DNA from: Bordetella sp. H567
Lineage (GTDB): Bacteria > Pseudomonadota > Gammaproteobacteria > Burkholderiales > Burkholderiaceae_B
Direction of reading: 5' to 3'
DNA length: 64,000 nucleotides
NCBI RefSeq assembly: GCF_001704295.1
Contig: NZ_CP012334.1
Location: 1,624,084 to 1,688,083, forward strand
The first letter of the stretch is position 1. Every line of letters begins with the position of its first letter. Positions 16,363-24,553 of the stretch are shown here, piece by piece. The translations under genes and the position numbers were made by a program. The notes beneath the pieces are model-generated. The model saw only the letters and a program-made list of their open reading frames with translations. It ran no database searches and was not told where the DNA came from.

Positions 16363-17403
16363 TTACTCGGGTTTGACGTTGGCCTGCTTGACGATATCGG
16401 TCCACTTGGCCAGATCGGCCGCGATGGCCGCCGCATAGTCCTGCGGCGAGCCGCCGACGGGTTCCAGGCCCAGGTCCTGCATCTGCCTGACGACGTCCGC
16501 ATCCTTGGCGGCGGCGGTAAGGGCTGCCGCCAGCTTATCGACGACGGGCCGCGGCGTGCCGGCGGGCGCCAGCAAGCCGAACCACGAGTACGCTTCGTAC
16601 GGTTGGCCCAGTGCCTCGGCCAGCGTTGGAACATCGGGCAGCTTGGCATAGCGATGCGCGCCGGTGGTGGCGTAGGCGCGCAGCTTGCCGGCGGCGATCT
16701 GCGGATAGAGCAGCGTCACGGTGTCGAACAGCAGATCGACCTGTCCTCCCATGACGTCGGTCATCGCGGGCGCGCCGCCGCGATACGGCACATGCAGCAG
16801 ATGGAGGCCGGCCGTTTTATTGAAGAGCTCCGCGGCCAGATGGTCGATGGAGCCCGTGCCGGCGGACGCCACCGTGACGCGATGGTCCTTCGCATACGCG
16901 ACCAGCGCGGCCAGCGTGTCGGGCGGGAAGTCGGGCCGGCCGACCAGGATGAGCGGGCCGCGCACCGCCATGCCGATGGGCGTGAAGGATTTCACCGGGT
17001 CGTATTGCAAATGCGGGTACAAGGCGGGCGCGACGACCATGCTGCTGGTGCCGCCCCATAGCAGGGTGTAGCCATCGGCGGGGGCGCGGGTGACGGCCGC
17101 GGTTCCCACCGTACCGCCGGCGCCAGCGCGGTTCTCCACGATGACCGCCTGTCCCAGCCGCTCTCCCATGACCTTGCCGAACAGGCGTGCGCTGCTGTCG
17201 GTCGGGCCTCCCGGCGGAAAGGGCACGACCAGGGTGATGGGCTTGGCCGGATAGTCCGACGCGGCGCCGGCAGGCGGCGCGCCAAGGACGAGCAGGGCCA
17301 GCAGGCCCAGCAGCGCCGCCCGTACAGTGGACCCGGCGCCGCGGCCGCGATGCCGCGGCAGGCTGCCTGGACAGCGGTCCGCACCGGCAAGAAAGTTGGA
17401 CAT
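16363..17403 (-). CDS. Bug/TctC-family tripartite tricarboxylate transporter binding protein
   Basis: A 346-residue periplasmic binding protein of the Bug family, greatly expanded in Bordetella and relatives. The N-terminus is long and Arg-rich, followed by a hydrophobic run (ALLGLLALLVLGAPPAGAAS) that should be a signal peptide. The mature start DYPAKPITLVVPFPPGGPTD and the later IVENRAGAGGTVGTAAV are diagnostic. No TctA/TctB permease genes are near, as is usual for Bug proteins. The start at 17403 (MSNFLAG) was preferred; the open frame extends 34 codons further. Its position upstream of the monooxygenase suggests it binds that enzyme's aromatic substrate or a precursor (inference). Confidence 0.9.
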   Translation of the reverse strand: MSNFLAGADRCPGSLPRHRGRGAGSTVRAALLGLLALLVLGAPPAGAASDYPAKPITLVVPFPPGGPTDSSARLFGKVMGERLGQAVIVENRAGAGGTVGTAAVTRAPADGYTLLWGGTSSMVVAPALYPHLQYDPVKSFTPIGMAVRGPLILVGRPDFPPDTLAALVAYAKDHRVTVASAGTGSIDHLAAELFNKTAGLHLLHVPYRGGAPAMTDVMGGQVDLLFDTVTLLYPQIAAGKLRAYATTGAHRYAKLPDVPTLAEALGQPYEAYSWFGLLAPAGTPRPVVDKLAAALTAAAKDADVVRQMQDLGLEPVGGSPQDYAAAIAADLAKWTDIVKQANVKPE

Positions 17404-17562
17404 GGTTGTCTCCGAGCGTGATTCTTGTTGGGATGGGCCTGCCGTTCCACGGGAGGGCAATGCCTGCATGCATTTCAACAAAACCGTCTGGACAAGTGAA
17501 TGCACATTGTCTACTCAATTAACAACTAGAATTTGTGAATCGAGGAGAGCCCGGGGGAAACC
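17404..17562. promoter_or_regulatory. Divergent LysR-type control region
   Basis: The 159-bp space between the Bug gene and the divergent LysR gene. Near 17506-17519 there is attgtctactcaat, an ATTG-N6-CAAT inverted repeat within an AT-rich stretch, a plausible LysR-family operator. A GAGGAGAG ribosome site precedes the LysR start at 17563. The exact promoter elements are not certain. Confidence 0.45.
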
Positions 17563-18534
17563 ATGAATTTTTCGCTGCGCCAGTTGAACGCCTTCATCGC
17601 GGTCGCGCGCAATGCCAGTTTCACCAAGGCTGCCGAGCAGTTCCACATCACCCAGGCAGGATTGAGCGCGATGGTCCGCGAACTGGAAGAGCAGCTGAAT
17701 TGCCGGCTTTTCGAACGCACCACGCGCGTGGTGCGGCTGACGCCAGCCGGCGCGCGGCTGCTGCCGGTGGTCGAACGCACCGTGGGCGAGCTGGGCGCCG
17801 CGGCCGCGGACGTCGCCAGCCTGGAGCGACCCCAACGCAATCGCGCGCGCATCGGCGTGACCCCGTTGATTGCCTGTAGCGTGATTCCCGACGTGCTCAA
17901 GCGCCTGCAGCGGATCGTGCCGGAGGCGGATTTCGAAGTGTCGGACCTGGATCGCGCCCTGATCCAGGGACAGGTGGAACGTGGCGAACTCGATGCCGGT
18001 TTCGGCGCATTCTTCAATCGCGTATCGGGCATACGCCGGCGCGCCCTGTTCCAGTGGCATCCGGTCCTGGCCGTGGCGCCCGGCTCTCGCCGCACGACCA
18101 GTCCGACGGCATGGACCGACGTTGCCATCGACAACCTGATTTCGCTGCCGCGCGACAATCCCATCCAGCAGCTGGTCGACCGGCGCCTGCATATCACGCC
18201 GGCCGATGCGCCGAAGGGCCGCACCGTGACTCACCTGGAAACCGCCATGGCGATGGTGGAAGCGGGGTTGGGCCAAGCCATCGTGCCCTCTTTCGCGGCC
18301 GTGGCGCGATCGCGTTGGCGCGTACGGTTCGTGACGATGGAGCCCGTCCTGGCGCTGAACTACTACTGCATCACCCCGGCGGGACGTCCCGTGCCCCCGC
18401 TGGTGGAGCACTTCGCCGCGGTCTTCACGGCGGTGGCGGGCATGCACATGAAAACGCCGAAAAAAACGCCGCTTTCGCAGCGGCGTCCAACGCGCATCGG
18501 GAACGATATGGCGCGTCAGGTGCTGGCACGATAG
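17563..18534 (+). CDS. LysR-family transcriptional regulator
   Basis: A 323-residue activator/repressor with an N-terminal winged helix-turn-helix (LRQLNAFIAVARNASFTKAAEQFHITQ then a recognition helix ending in LEEQLNCRLFERTTR) and a C-terminal periplasmic-binding-protein-like effector domain. It is divergent from the Bug-monooxygenase pair and probably controls it in response to an aromatic or related ligand. The C-terminal tail of about 25 residues (KTPKKTPLSQRRP onward) is not typical of the family; it is encoded over a terminator that serves the convergent gene, and the two coding regions overlap by 19 bp. Confidence 0.9.
   Translation: MNFSLRQLNAFIAVARNASFTKAAEQFHITQAGLSAMVRELEEQLNCRLFERTTRVVRLTPAGARLLPVVERTVGELGAAAADVASLERPQRNRARIGVTPLIACSVIPDVLKRLQRIVPEADFEVSDLDRALIQGQVERGELDAGFGAFFNRVSGIRRRALFQWHPVLAVAPGSRRTTSPTAWTDVAIDNLISLPRDNPIQQLVDRRLHITPADAPKGRTVTHLETAMAMVEAGLGQAIVPSFAAVARSRWRVRFVTMEPVLALNYYCITPAGRPVPPLVEHFAAVFTAVAGMHMKTPKKTPLSQRRPTRIGNDMARQVLAR
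18461..18486 (-). terminator. Rho-independent terminator of the DUF2383-type gene, inside the LysR gene
   Basis: Read on the minus strand: acgccgct, loop gcgaa, agcggcgt, then six T. An 8-bp perfect stem followed by a T-run is a classic intrinsic terminator, about 30 bp past the stop of the gene ending at 18516. It lies within the last codons of the convergent LysR gene. Confidence 0.85.
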
Positions 18535-18965
18535 CGGTCGCGCAGCGCCCGGATCTGGTCGTGATTGCGCAACACGCCTTCATACTGCCTTTGCACCACC
18601 GCGCGGATGTCCTCCGGCAGGGGCTCGCGCAAGGCGTTGGTGTAATCGTGCTTGGCGACGTCCTCGCCGCGTTCGCATTCTTCCAGGATGGCGGCGTCGC
18701 TGCGGCCGGTGACGGCGGCCTTCAGGTTGACCCATCCGCGATGCACGGCGCCGGCCACGCTGCCGCCGGTTTCGGGCTTGCCGCCCAGCCGCGAGACGAT
18801 GGCCTGCAGCTCAGCCGCGCCGGCCGCGCAGTCGTTCGCACGGTTCTGGAAAAGTCCCCGCAGTTCCGGGTCCTTGGTGTCTTCGGCGGCCGCCAGAAAA
18901 CCCTTTTCTCCGTTCTTGCTGGTTTCGGTCAGGTCGTTCAGCAGTTTGACGATACGATCGGCCAT
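18516..18965 (-). CDS. DUF2383 / PA2169-family four-helix-bundle protein
   Basis: A 149-residue, helical, ferritin-like protein. The N-terminus MADRIVKLLNDLTETSKNGEKGF, the ELRGLFQNRANDCAAGAAEL block and EDVAKHDYTNAL, with spaced Glu, His and Cys residues, match the PA2169 family whose members resemble rubrerythrin-like helical bundles and are often stress-induced. No function is established. The start at 18965 sits after a purine-rich ribosome site (AAGGAGAAT); an upstream in-frame ATG at 19046 is less likely. It is convergent with and overlaps the LysR gene by 19 bp. Confidence 0.8.
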   Translation of the reverse strand: MADRIVKLLNDLTETSKNGEKGFLAAAEDTKDPELRGLFQNRANDCAAGAAELQAIVSRLGGKPETGGSVAGAVHRGWVNLKAAVTGRSDAAILEECERGEDVAKHDYTNALREPLPEDIRAVVQRQYEGVLRNHDQIRALRDRYRAST

Positions 18966-19159
18966 GGCATTCTCCTTGGTGAGTAAAACCGCGCGCCGCC
19001 TTCCGCGGACGCGCACACAGGGGCATTCCGCAAACCCCGTACCCATGGGCGGCTCCCGGACGGACTGAGGTTTTATCCAGTATCATGGCGGCCTGTCGCG
19101 CCGTCTTGTTGGCGGCGCCTGCCCATCCACGACGCGGCTCCAGCCCGTCTCGCCCGCCC

Positions 19160-21244
19160 ATGTCCGAACGCCCCGCCACCGGCGCCGAAGCGCCCGATCC
19201 GCTTGCGGAATTGAACCCCAGCCAGCGCGAAGCCGCCGAATATGGCGCCGGGCCGGCGGGGGGCGGCCCGCTGCTGGTCATCGCCGGGGCGGGATCGGGC
19301 AAGACGAGCACGCTGGCCCATCGCGTCGCCAACCTGATCCTGAAGGGCGCGGACGCGCAGCGCATGCTGCTGCTGACGTTCTCGCGGCGCGCGGCCATCG
19401 AAATGGAAAGACGGGCCGGGGCGGTATTGCAGAAGGTGCTGCGGCTGGGCGCCGGCCACGTACCTCCCGCCCTGCCATGGGCCGGCACGTTCCACGCCAT
19501 CGGCGCGCGCCTGCTGCGCGAGTTCGCCCCGCGCATCGGCCTGGCCGAGTCCTTCACCATCCACGACCGCGGCGATTCCGAAGACCTGATGGGCATGCTG
19601 CGCCACGAACTGGGGCTCTCGTCCACCGAATCGCGTTTTCCGCTGAAGGGCACCTGCCTGTCCATCTATTCACGCGTGGTGAACAGCCAGACGCCGCTGG
19701 ACGGTATCCTGAAGGAAGTCTATCCCTGGTGCGCGCAGTGGGAAGAACAGCTCAAGCGCCTGTTCCGCGCCTACGTGGAAGCCAAGCAGGCCCAGCAGGT
19801 CCTGGACTACGACGACTTGCTGCTTTATTGGTCGGAAATGATGGCCCACCCCGACATCGCGGGCGACGTGGGCGGCCGCTTCGATCACGTCATGGTGGAC
19901 GAATACCAGGACACCAATCGCCTGCAGGCCGCCATCCTGCTGGCGATGAAGCCGGACGGCCGTGGGCTGACGGTGGTGGGCGACGACGCGCAGGCCATCT
20001 ATTCCTTCCGCGCCGCGACGGTGCGCAACATCCTGGATTTCCCCGCGCAATTCGGCGCGCCCGCCAAAGTGGTCACGCTGGAACGCAACTACCGTTCGAC
20101 ACAGCCCATCCTGGATGCGTCCAACGCGGTCATCGCGCTCGCGCGGGAACGCCACGCCAAGCAGTTGTGGACCGAGCGCAAGTCGTCGAACCGTCCCAAG
20201 CTGGTCACGGTCAGCGATGAAGCCGGCCAGGCCCGCTGGGTGGCGGACCAGGTGTTGGCGCAGCGTGAAGCCGGCGCCACGCTGAAATCCCAGGCCGTGC
20301 TGTTCCGCGCCTCTGGCCACAGCGCCGCAGTGGAGCTGGAGCTGACACGCCGGAATATTCCCTTCGTCAAGTTCGGTGGGCTGCGCTTCCTGGAAGCCGC
20401 CCACATCAAGGACTTGCTGGCGCTGCTGCGTTGGGCGCAGAACCCGCGCGGCCGCATGTCGGGATTCCGCGTGGCGCAACTGGTGCCCGGCATCGGTCCC
20501 GCCACGGCAGCGCGCCTGCTGGATGCGATGGACAGCGCGCCGGACCCGCTCGCGGTACTGGACGACTTCAAGCCGGGTAGCGCCGCGCGCGAGGACTGGC
20601 AGGGGTTCGCGAAGGTGTACAAGGATTTGTGCGCACCGGGCCTGGCGTGGCCGGCGGACCTCGACATTGCCCTGCGCTGGTATGCGCCGCATCTCGAACG
20701 GCTGTACGAGGACGCGCGAGTGCGCAAGGCAGACCTGGACCAGCTGGCCCGGATCGCGTCGGGCTATGCCTCGCGTGAACGCTTCCTGACCGAGCTCACG
20801 CTGGATCCTCCCGACGCCACCAGCGCGGAATCGGGCCCGCCGCTGCGCGACGAGGACTACATGATTCTCTCGACCATCCATTCGGCCAAGGGCCAGGAAT
20901 GGAAGTCCGTCTATGTGCTGAACGTCGTGGACGGCTGCATTCCCTCGGACATGGCCACCGGCTCGGCCGAGGAAATCGAGGAAGAACGCCGCCTGCTGTA
21001 CGTGGCGATGACGCGTGCCAAGGAAGACCTCCACCTGATCGTGCCGCAGCGCTTCTACGTGCACCAGCAAACGGGCATGGGCGATCGGCACGTCTATGGC
21101 TCGCGTACGCGCTTCATCCCGGACGACCTGGGCGCGCTATTCGAATCCTTGCCCAAGGCGCCCGAGCTTGCGCCCCGGCGCGGCGCCGCGCCGGCGCCCG
21201 TGGCGCAAGTGGACGTGGCGGCGCGGCTGCGCAAGCTCTTCTAG
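19160..21244 (+). CDS. ATP-dependent DNA helicase, UvrD/Rep family
   Basis: A 694-residue superfamily 1A helicase (3'-5') with all motifs in order: Q-motif LNPSQREAAEYG, motif I AGAGSGKT, Ia LLLTFSRRAA, II VDEYQDTN, III VGDDAQAIYSFR, IV ERNYRST, V STIHSAKGQEWKSVYVLN and VI RLLYVAMTRAKEDL. It is shorter in its 2B region than UvrD of E. coli (720) and near Rep (673). Family roles are DNA repair, replication-fork restart or removal of bound proteins. The start at 19160 (MSERP) was chosen; an in-frame ATG at 19085 would add 25 unlikely residues. It stands alone. Confidence 0.92.
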   Translation: MSERPATGAEAPDPLAELNPSQREAAEYGAGPAGGGPLLVIAGAGSGKTSTLAHRVANLILKGADAQRMLLLTFSRRAAIEMERRAGAVLQKVLRLGAGHVPPALPWAGTFHAIGARLLREFAPRIGLAESFTIHDRGDSEDLMGMLRHELGLSSTESRFPLKGTCLSIYSRVVNSQTPLDGILKEVYPWCAQWEEQLKRLFRAYVEAKQAQQVLDYDDLLLYWSEMMAHPDIAGDVGGRFDHVMVDEYQDTNRLQAAILLAMKPDGRGLTVVGDDAQAIYSFRAATVRNILDFPAQFGAPAKVVTLERNYRSTQPILDASNAVIALARERHAKQLWTERKSSNRPKLVTVSDEAGQARWVADQVLAQREAGATLKSQAVLFRASGHSAAVELELTRRNIPFVKFGGLRFLEAAHIKDLLALLRWAQNPRGRMSGFRVAQLVPGIGPATAARLLDAMDSAPDPLAVLDDFKPGSAAREDWQGFAKVYKDLCAPGLAWPADLDIALRWYAPHLERLYEDARVRKADLDQLARIASGYASRERFLTELTLDPPDATSAESGPPLRDEDYMILSTIHSAKGQEWKSVYVLNVVDGCIPSDMATGSAEEIEEERRLLYVAMTRAKEDLHLIVPQRFYVHQQTGMGDRHVYGSRTRFIPDDLGALFESLPKAPELAPRRGAAPAPVAQVDVAARLRKLF

Positions 21245-21291
21245 CGGTGGCAGGGCCTGGCGTTAACAGGCCCTGGCGATGACAGGCCCGG

Positions 21292-21555
21292 CTATTTCTT
21301 CTTGCCGCTCTTATCGTTCTGGCCGCTCTTGCCGCTCTTGTCGTGCGAGGCTTTCCAATCGACCTCGTCCTTGGACGTGGATACCTTGCGGTCGGCTTTT
21401 TCCGCGACGCCCGGCGAAATGGGGTCGCTGGCGGGGAAGCTTTCCTCCACCGCCTCGTCCAGGGCTTCCTGGTAGGTGGGCACCTTATCGCCCGTGTGAT
21501 CGGCGTCCTTGTCCGCCTTGGCCTGGCCACCGTGTTTCGGGTTTTCTCGCGTCAT
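21292..21555 (-). CDS. Small acidic/lysine-rich protein with EAVEESFPASDP motif
   Basis: An 87-residue hydrophilic protein, probably disordered. The central YQEALDEAVEESFPASDPIS contains the EAVEESFPASDP motif shared by small uncharacterised proteins in many proteobacteria; the remainder is Lys, Asp and Ser rich and ends in GKKK. It has a GGAGAA ribosome site before the ATG at 21555, which supports it as a real gene. Function is unknown. Confidence 0.7.
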   Translation of the reverse strand: MTRENPKHGGQAKADKDADHTGDKVPTYQEALDEAVEESFPASDPISPGVAEKADRKVSTSKDEVDWKASHDKSGKSGQNDKSGKKK

Positions 21556-21627
21556 GGCGTTCTCCGTCTGACGCGGCGGGTCGGCCCGCACCGTCCGCCG
21601 CGGTTTTCTCCGGGATACGGAGCAGGC

Positions 21628-22578
21628 TCATTCCCGCTCCACCGGCTGCCCATCAGCAATCGGCATGCCTTCGCCGGGCGCTTCGGGATGCATGGGCAGC
21701 CGCAGCGCGCCCATCAAGGCCCGCGCGTCGCGGGGGGCCATGACCTTGATGTCGTTGTCGAAATAACAATAGACGTCACGCGGTCCCGTCGCGCGCGGGC
21801 GTGGTCCGGCCAGGCGCGCCCCGCGCGGCGTGGCGCCGCGCGACCAGGCGCCGATGCGCCGCGCCCAATCGGCGATGGCCTCGTCGCTGTAGCCGCTGCT
21901 GTACAGCGCCTTGTCCCCATGCAGCCGCACATAGGCGAAGTCGGCGGTGGCATCCTCCAGCAGTGGCCACTTGCCGGCGGTGTCAGCCGTGACCAGGGCG
22001 ACGCCATGCCGGCGCAGCGCGGCGATGAACGCCGGGCAGGCAAAGCTGGGGTGGCGGATTTCCACGGCGTGGCGCAAGGGGCGCCGGGCATCCGTTTCCG
22101 TCAGGCTGCGGCCCGCCATGCGCCGGCCATGGCGCCGGGCCAGGGCCGCCGCGGCCTCGGTATCGCGGGGCAGCATTTGCAAAAAGGGTTCGATGCGCGC
22201 GGCGTCCCAAGGCAGGGTGGGGGGCAGTTGCCATAGGAAAGGCCCCAGCTTTTCGTGCAGTGCCAACACCCCCGACGCGAAGAAATTCGCCAGCGGTTCA
22301 TCGATATTGCGCAGGCGCAGCGTGTGGGTGATGAAGCGCGGCCCTTTCACGGCGAAGACAAAGCCGCCCGGGGTCTCATCGCGCCAATGGGCGAAGAATT
22401 CGGGGCGCTGCAGGGAATAGAAGGTGCCGTTGATCTCCACCGTGCATACCTGGTGGGAAGCGTAGGCCAGCTCCTTGTCCTGCGGCAGGTCCTTGGGATA
22501 AAAGCGCCCGCGCCAGGGCGCATAGCGCCATCCTGAAATGCCGATGCGTATGGCGGATCGTTGCGGATGTTCAGCCAT
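21628..22578 (-). CDS. DUF72 domain-containing protein, second copy
   Basis: A 316-residue YecE/DUF72 protein. Family blocks include IRIGISGWRYAPWRGRFYP, VCTVEINGTFYSLQRP, FVFAVKGPRFITH, HAVEIRHPSF, FAYVRLHGDKALYSSGYSD and a C-terminal YCYFDNDIKVMAPRDA, the last corresponding to the YVYFNND motif of the family. The start at 22578 (MAEHPQ) fits family length; the open frame continues 107 codons upstream with no family similarity. It is convergent with nothing and faces the corA promoter. Function unknown in the family; it differs clearly from the DUF72 protein at 14121-15029. Confidence 0.88.
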   Translation of the reverse strand: MAEHPQRSAIRIGISGWRYAPWRGRFYPKDLPQDKELAYASHQVCTVEINGTFYSLQRPEFFAHWRDETPGGFVFAVKGPRFITHTLRLRNIDEPLANFFASGVLALHEKLGPFLWQLPPTLPWDAARIEPFLQMLPRDTEAAAALARRHGRRMAGRSLTETDARRPLRHAVEIRHPSFACPAFIAALRRHGVALVTADTAGKWPLLEDATADFAYVRLHGDKALYSSGYSDEAIADWARRIGAWSRGATPRGARLAGPRPRATGPRDVYCYFDNDIKVMAPRDARALMGALRLPMHPEAPGEGMPIADGQPVERE

Positions 22579-22771
22579 GCGTGGGATCCAATACGGGACA
22601 ATATCGCGGTCGACCCCATTGCAAGCGCCATGCCATGCTCCGCCTTGGCTGCCTGACAGACGGCGGGCGCGGATGGCCGCATGCCCGGTGCTATCATCGT
22701 CGGCTGCCTGAAACGGCGACCCGCTGGCCGCATGGCGCGCGCGCCTTTCAAGAGACCTGAAGGAAGGACTT

Positions 22772-23809
22772 ATGCAGGATCCCGAATCCAAACCGGCCGC
22801 CGGTCCCGATGCGGCGCAGGGCGCGGGGGGCGAGTACAACGGCGAGGTCGTCGCGTCGATCTCGTACGTGAAGGGCCGCCGCGACGCCGCGGTCCCCATC
22901 GAGCAGATCCATTCCTACGTGGGCCAGTCGGAGCGGCTGCTGTGGCTGGGTGTGCGCAATCCCCATCCCGACCTGCTGGCGCGCGTAGGCGAAGAGCTGC
23001 GCCTGGGGCCCAAGGCGATGGAAGAAATCATGGAGCCGCACAAGCGCCCGAAGATCATCGACTACGGGAATGTGGTCCAGGTGGTGGCGGTGACGCTGGA
23101 AGTGGACGGCGACCGGCCGCTGTTCGGCGAAACCCAGTTGATCATCGGCGACGGCTTCTTGCTCACCATACGGCGCGGCTCGACGGCGCCCTACAGCGCC
23201 TTGCGCGAGCGGCTGGAAGCCGCGCCGGACCTGCTGGCGCGCGGCAGCGACTACGTCGCCTCCGAGCTGCTGGACTTCCTTGTCGATCGCTACGTGCAGG
23301 CGGTGACGAAGCTGGAAAGCGTGGTGGAGAACGCGGAACAAAAACTCCTGATACGCGGGGCGAAGGACACGGATATCCGCAGGCTTTACCGGCAGCGGCG
23401 CGACCTGCTGCGGATACACAACGCCATTGCGCCGATGTCGGAAATCTGCCGCCGGCTGGCGCGCGTCGAAATGACGGCCATCGACGAGCATGCCAGGCCC
23501 TACTTCGCGGAAGTGGCGGACCGCGTCATGCGCATCGATGAACTGGTGGCGGCGCTGCGCGATGCGCTGGCGTTCGCCTTCGAGGCCAGCCTGATGATCG
23601 GGCAGTCGCAGCAGAACGACACGACCCGCCGGCTGGCGTCCTGGGCGGCCATCCTGGCCGTGCCGACGGCAGTGGCGGGCATCTATGGCATGAACTTCAA
23701 GAACATGCCGGAATTGGATTGGACGTATGGATATCCGGTGACGCTGGGCGGGATCGGGCTGGCGTGCGGGTTGTTGTATTGGCGGTTTCGGAGAGCAGGG
23801 TGGTTGTAG
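22772..23809 (+). CDS. corA: CorA-family divalent metal (Mg2+) transporter
   Basis: A 345-residue channel protein. A large cytoplasmic N-terminal domain (about 1-280), helical in its second half, precedes two membrane segments: the first (WAAILAVPTAVAGIYGMNF) ends in the signature Gly-Met-Asn, and the second is YPVTLGGIGLACGLLYWRFR. Between them the short loop KNMPELDW carries the acidic residues seen at the pore mouth. Members take up Mg2+, Co2+ or Ni2+. A GAAGGA ribosome site lies just before the ATG. The next gene starts only 27 bp after the stop. Confidence 0.92.
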   Translation: MQDPESKPAAGPDAAQGAGGEYNGEVVASISYVKGRRDAAVPIEQIHSYVGQSERLLWLGVRNPHPDLLARVGEELRLGPKAMEEIMEPHKRPKIIDYGNVVQVVAVTLEVDGDRPLFGETQLIIGDGFLLTIRRGSTAPYSALRERLEAAPDLLARGSDYVASELLDFLVDRYVQAVTKLESVVENAEQKLLIRGAKDTDIRRLYRQRRDLLRIHNAIAPMSEICRRLARVEMTAIDEHARPYFAEVADRVMRIDELVAALRDALAFAFEASLMIGQSQQNDTTRRLASWAAILAVPTAVAGIYGMNFKNMPELDWTYGYPVTLGGIGLACGLLYWRFRRAGWL

Positions 23810-23835
23810 GGGCAGTGCGCGCCGTTTTGCGGCGC

Positions 23836-24426
23836 ATGGGAGTTCCGCGTGTTGTTATCGCGCTGGTGGCCGCGACGGCGAGTGCCGGCGTGGCGTATTG
23901 CTCGTCGCCGCGCGGGCCGGCTGCCGCGGCGCGGCCGGGCTACACGCTGGAAGGGCGCATCGTGCGCGTCGCGGACGGCGATACGGTGAGCTTGCTGGGC
24001 AGCAACAACAGGCAGTACAAGATCCGGCTGGCCAGCATCGATGCGCCGGAAACCGGGCATGGCAAGGACAAGCCGGGGCAGCCTTACGCCCAGGCGTCGC
24101 GACGCAATCTGGAAAGCCTGGTGGCCGGCCATACCTTGACGGCGCGCTGCTACGAGCAGGACCAGTACGGCCGGGACGTCTGCGACCTGCCGCTCGACGG
24201 CGGCGAAACCGCCAACCGGCGGCAGGTGGCGGGCGGATTCGCCTGGGCCAACACCGTGCGTCGTGGGGAATATCTGCGCGACGCATCGCTGCCGGCACTG
24301 GAACGCGCGGCCCGCGAGGCCCGCAAGGGGATATGGGCCCAGCCGGGCGCGGTCGCCCCCTGGGTGTGGCGCTTCGACTGCTGGAAGCAGCGACTATGCG
24401 CGGTAACCGCCCAGGCCGCGCCCTGA
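23836..24426 (+). CDS. Staphylococcal-nuclease-like (TNase) protein, exported
   Basis: A 196-residue protein with an N-terminal hydrophobic segment (VVIALVAATASAGVAYC, possible signal or lipobox) and an SNase domain from about residue 35. RVADGDTVSL holds the DGDT motif, YKIRLASIDAPE gives the catalytic Arg and Glu with the calcium-site Asp, and EQDQYGRDVCDL gives the second catalytic Arg. AREARKGIWA is the usual end of the domain. It probably degrades DNA or RNA in the periplasm or outside. The start at 23836 was selected for the signal; upstream in-frame codons run back into corA. A 9-bp inverted repeat follows the stop. Confidence 0.85.
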   Translation: MGVPRVVIALVAATASAGVAYCSSPRGPAAAARPGYTLEGRIVRVADGDTVSLLGSNNRQYKIRLASIDAPETGHGKDKPGQPYAQASRRNLESLVAGHTLTARCYEQDQYGRDVCDLPLDGGETANRRQVAGGFAWANTVRRGEYLRDASLPALERAAREARKGIWAQPGAVAPWVWRFDCWKQRLCAVTAQAAP

Positions 24427-24444
24427 TCCGCTGCCCGGGATTAC

Positions 24445-24464
24445 CCCCGGATCGTGATCCGGGG
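24445..24464. terminator. Inverted repeat after the nuclease gene
   Basis: ccccggatc, gt, gatccgggg: a perfect 9-bp inverted repeat 18 bp past the nuclease stop. It has no T-run, so it may be a rho-dependent or mRNA-stabilising hairpin rather than an intrinsic terminator. Confidence 0.5.
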
Positions 24465-24553
24465 CGATGCACCGGCGGTTAATTGGTCCTATATTGCAGC
24501 CCAGTTTGCTATCCTTGCCGCGACACAGACTCGCGGGCAGCATCGGAGTAAAC

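Noticed and set aside
22579-22899. 107-codon N-terminal extension of the second DUF72 protein.
   Set aside because: No similarity to the family and it overlaps the start of corA on the other strand.
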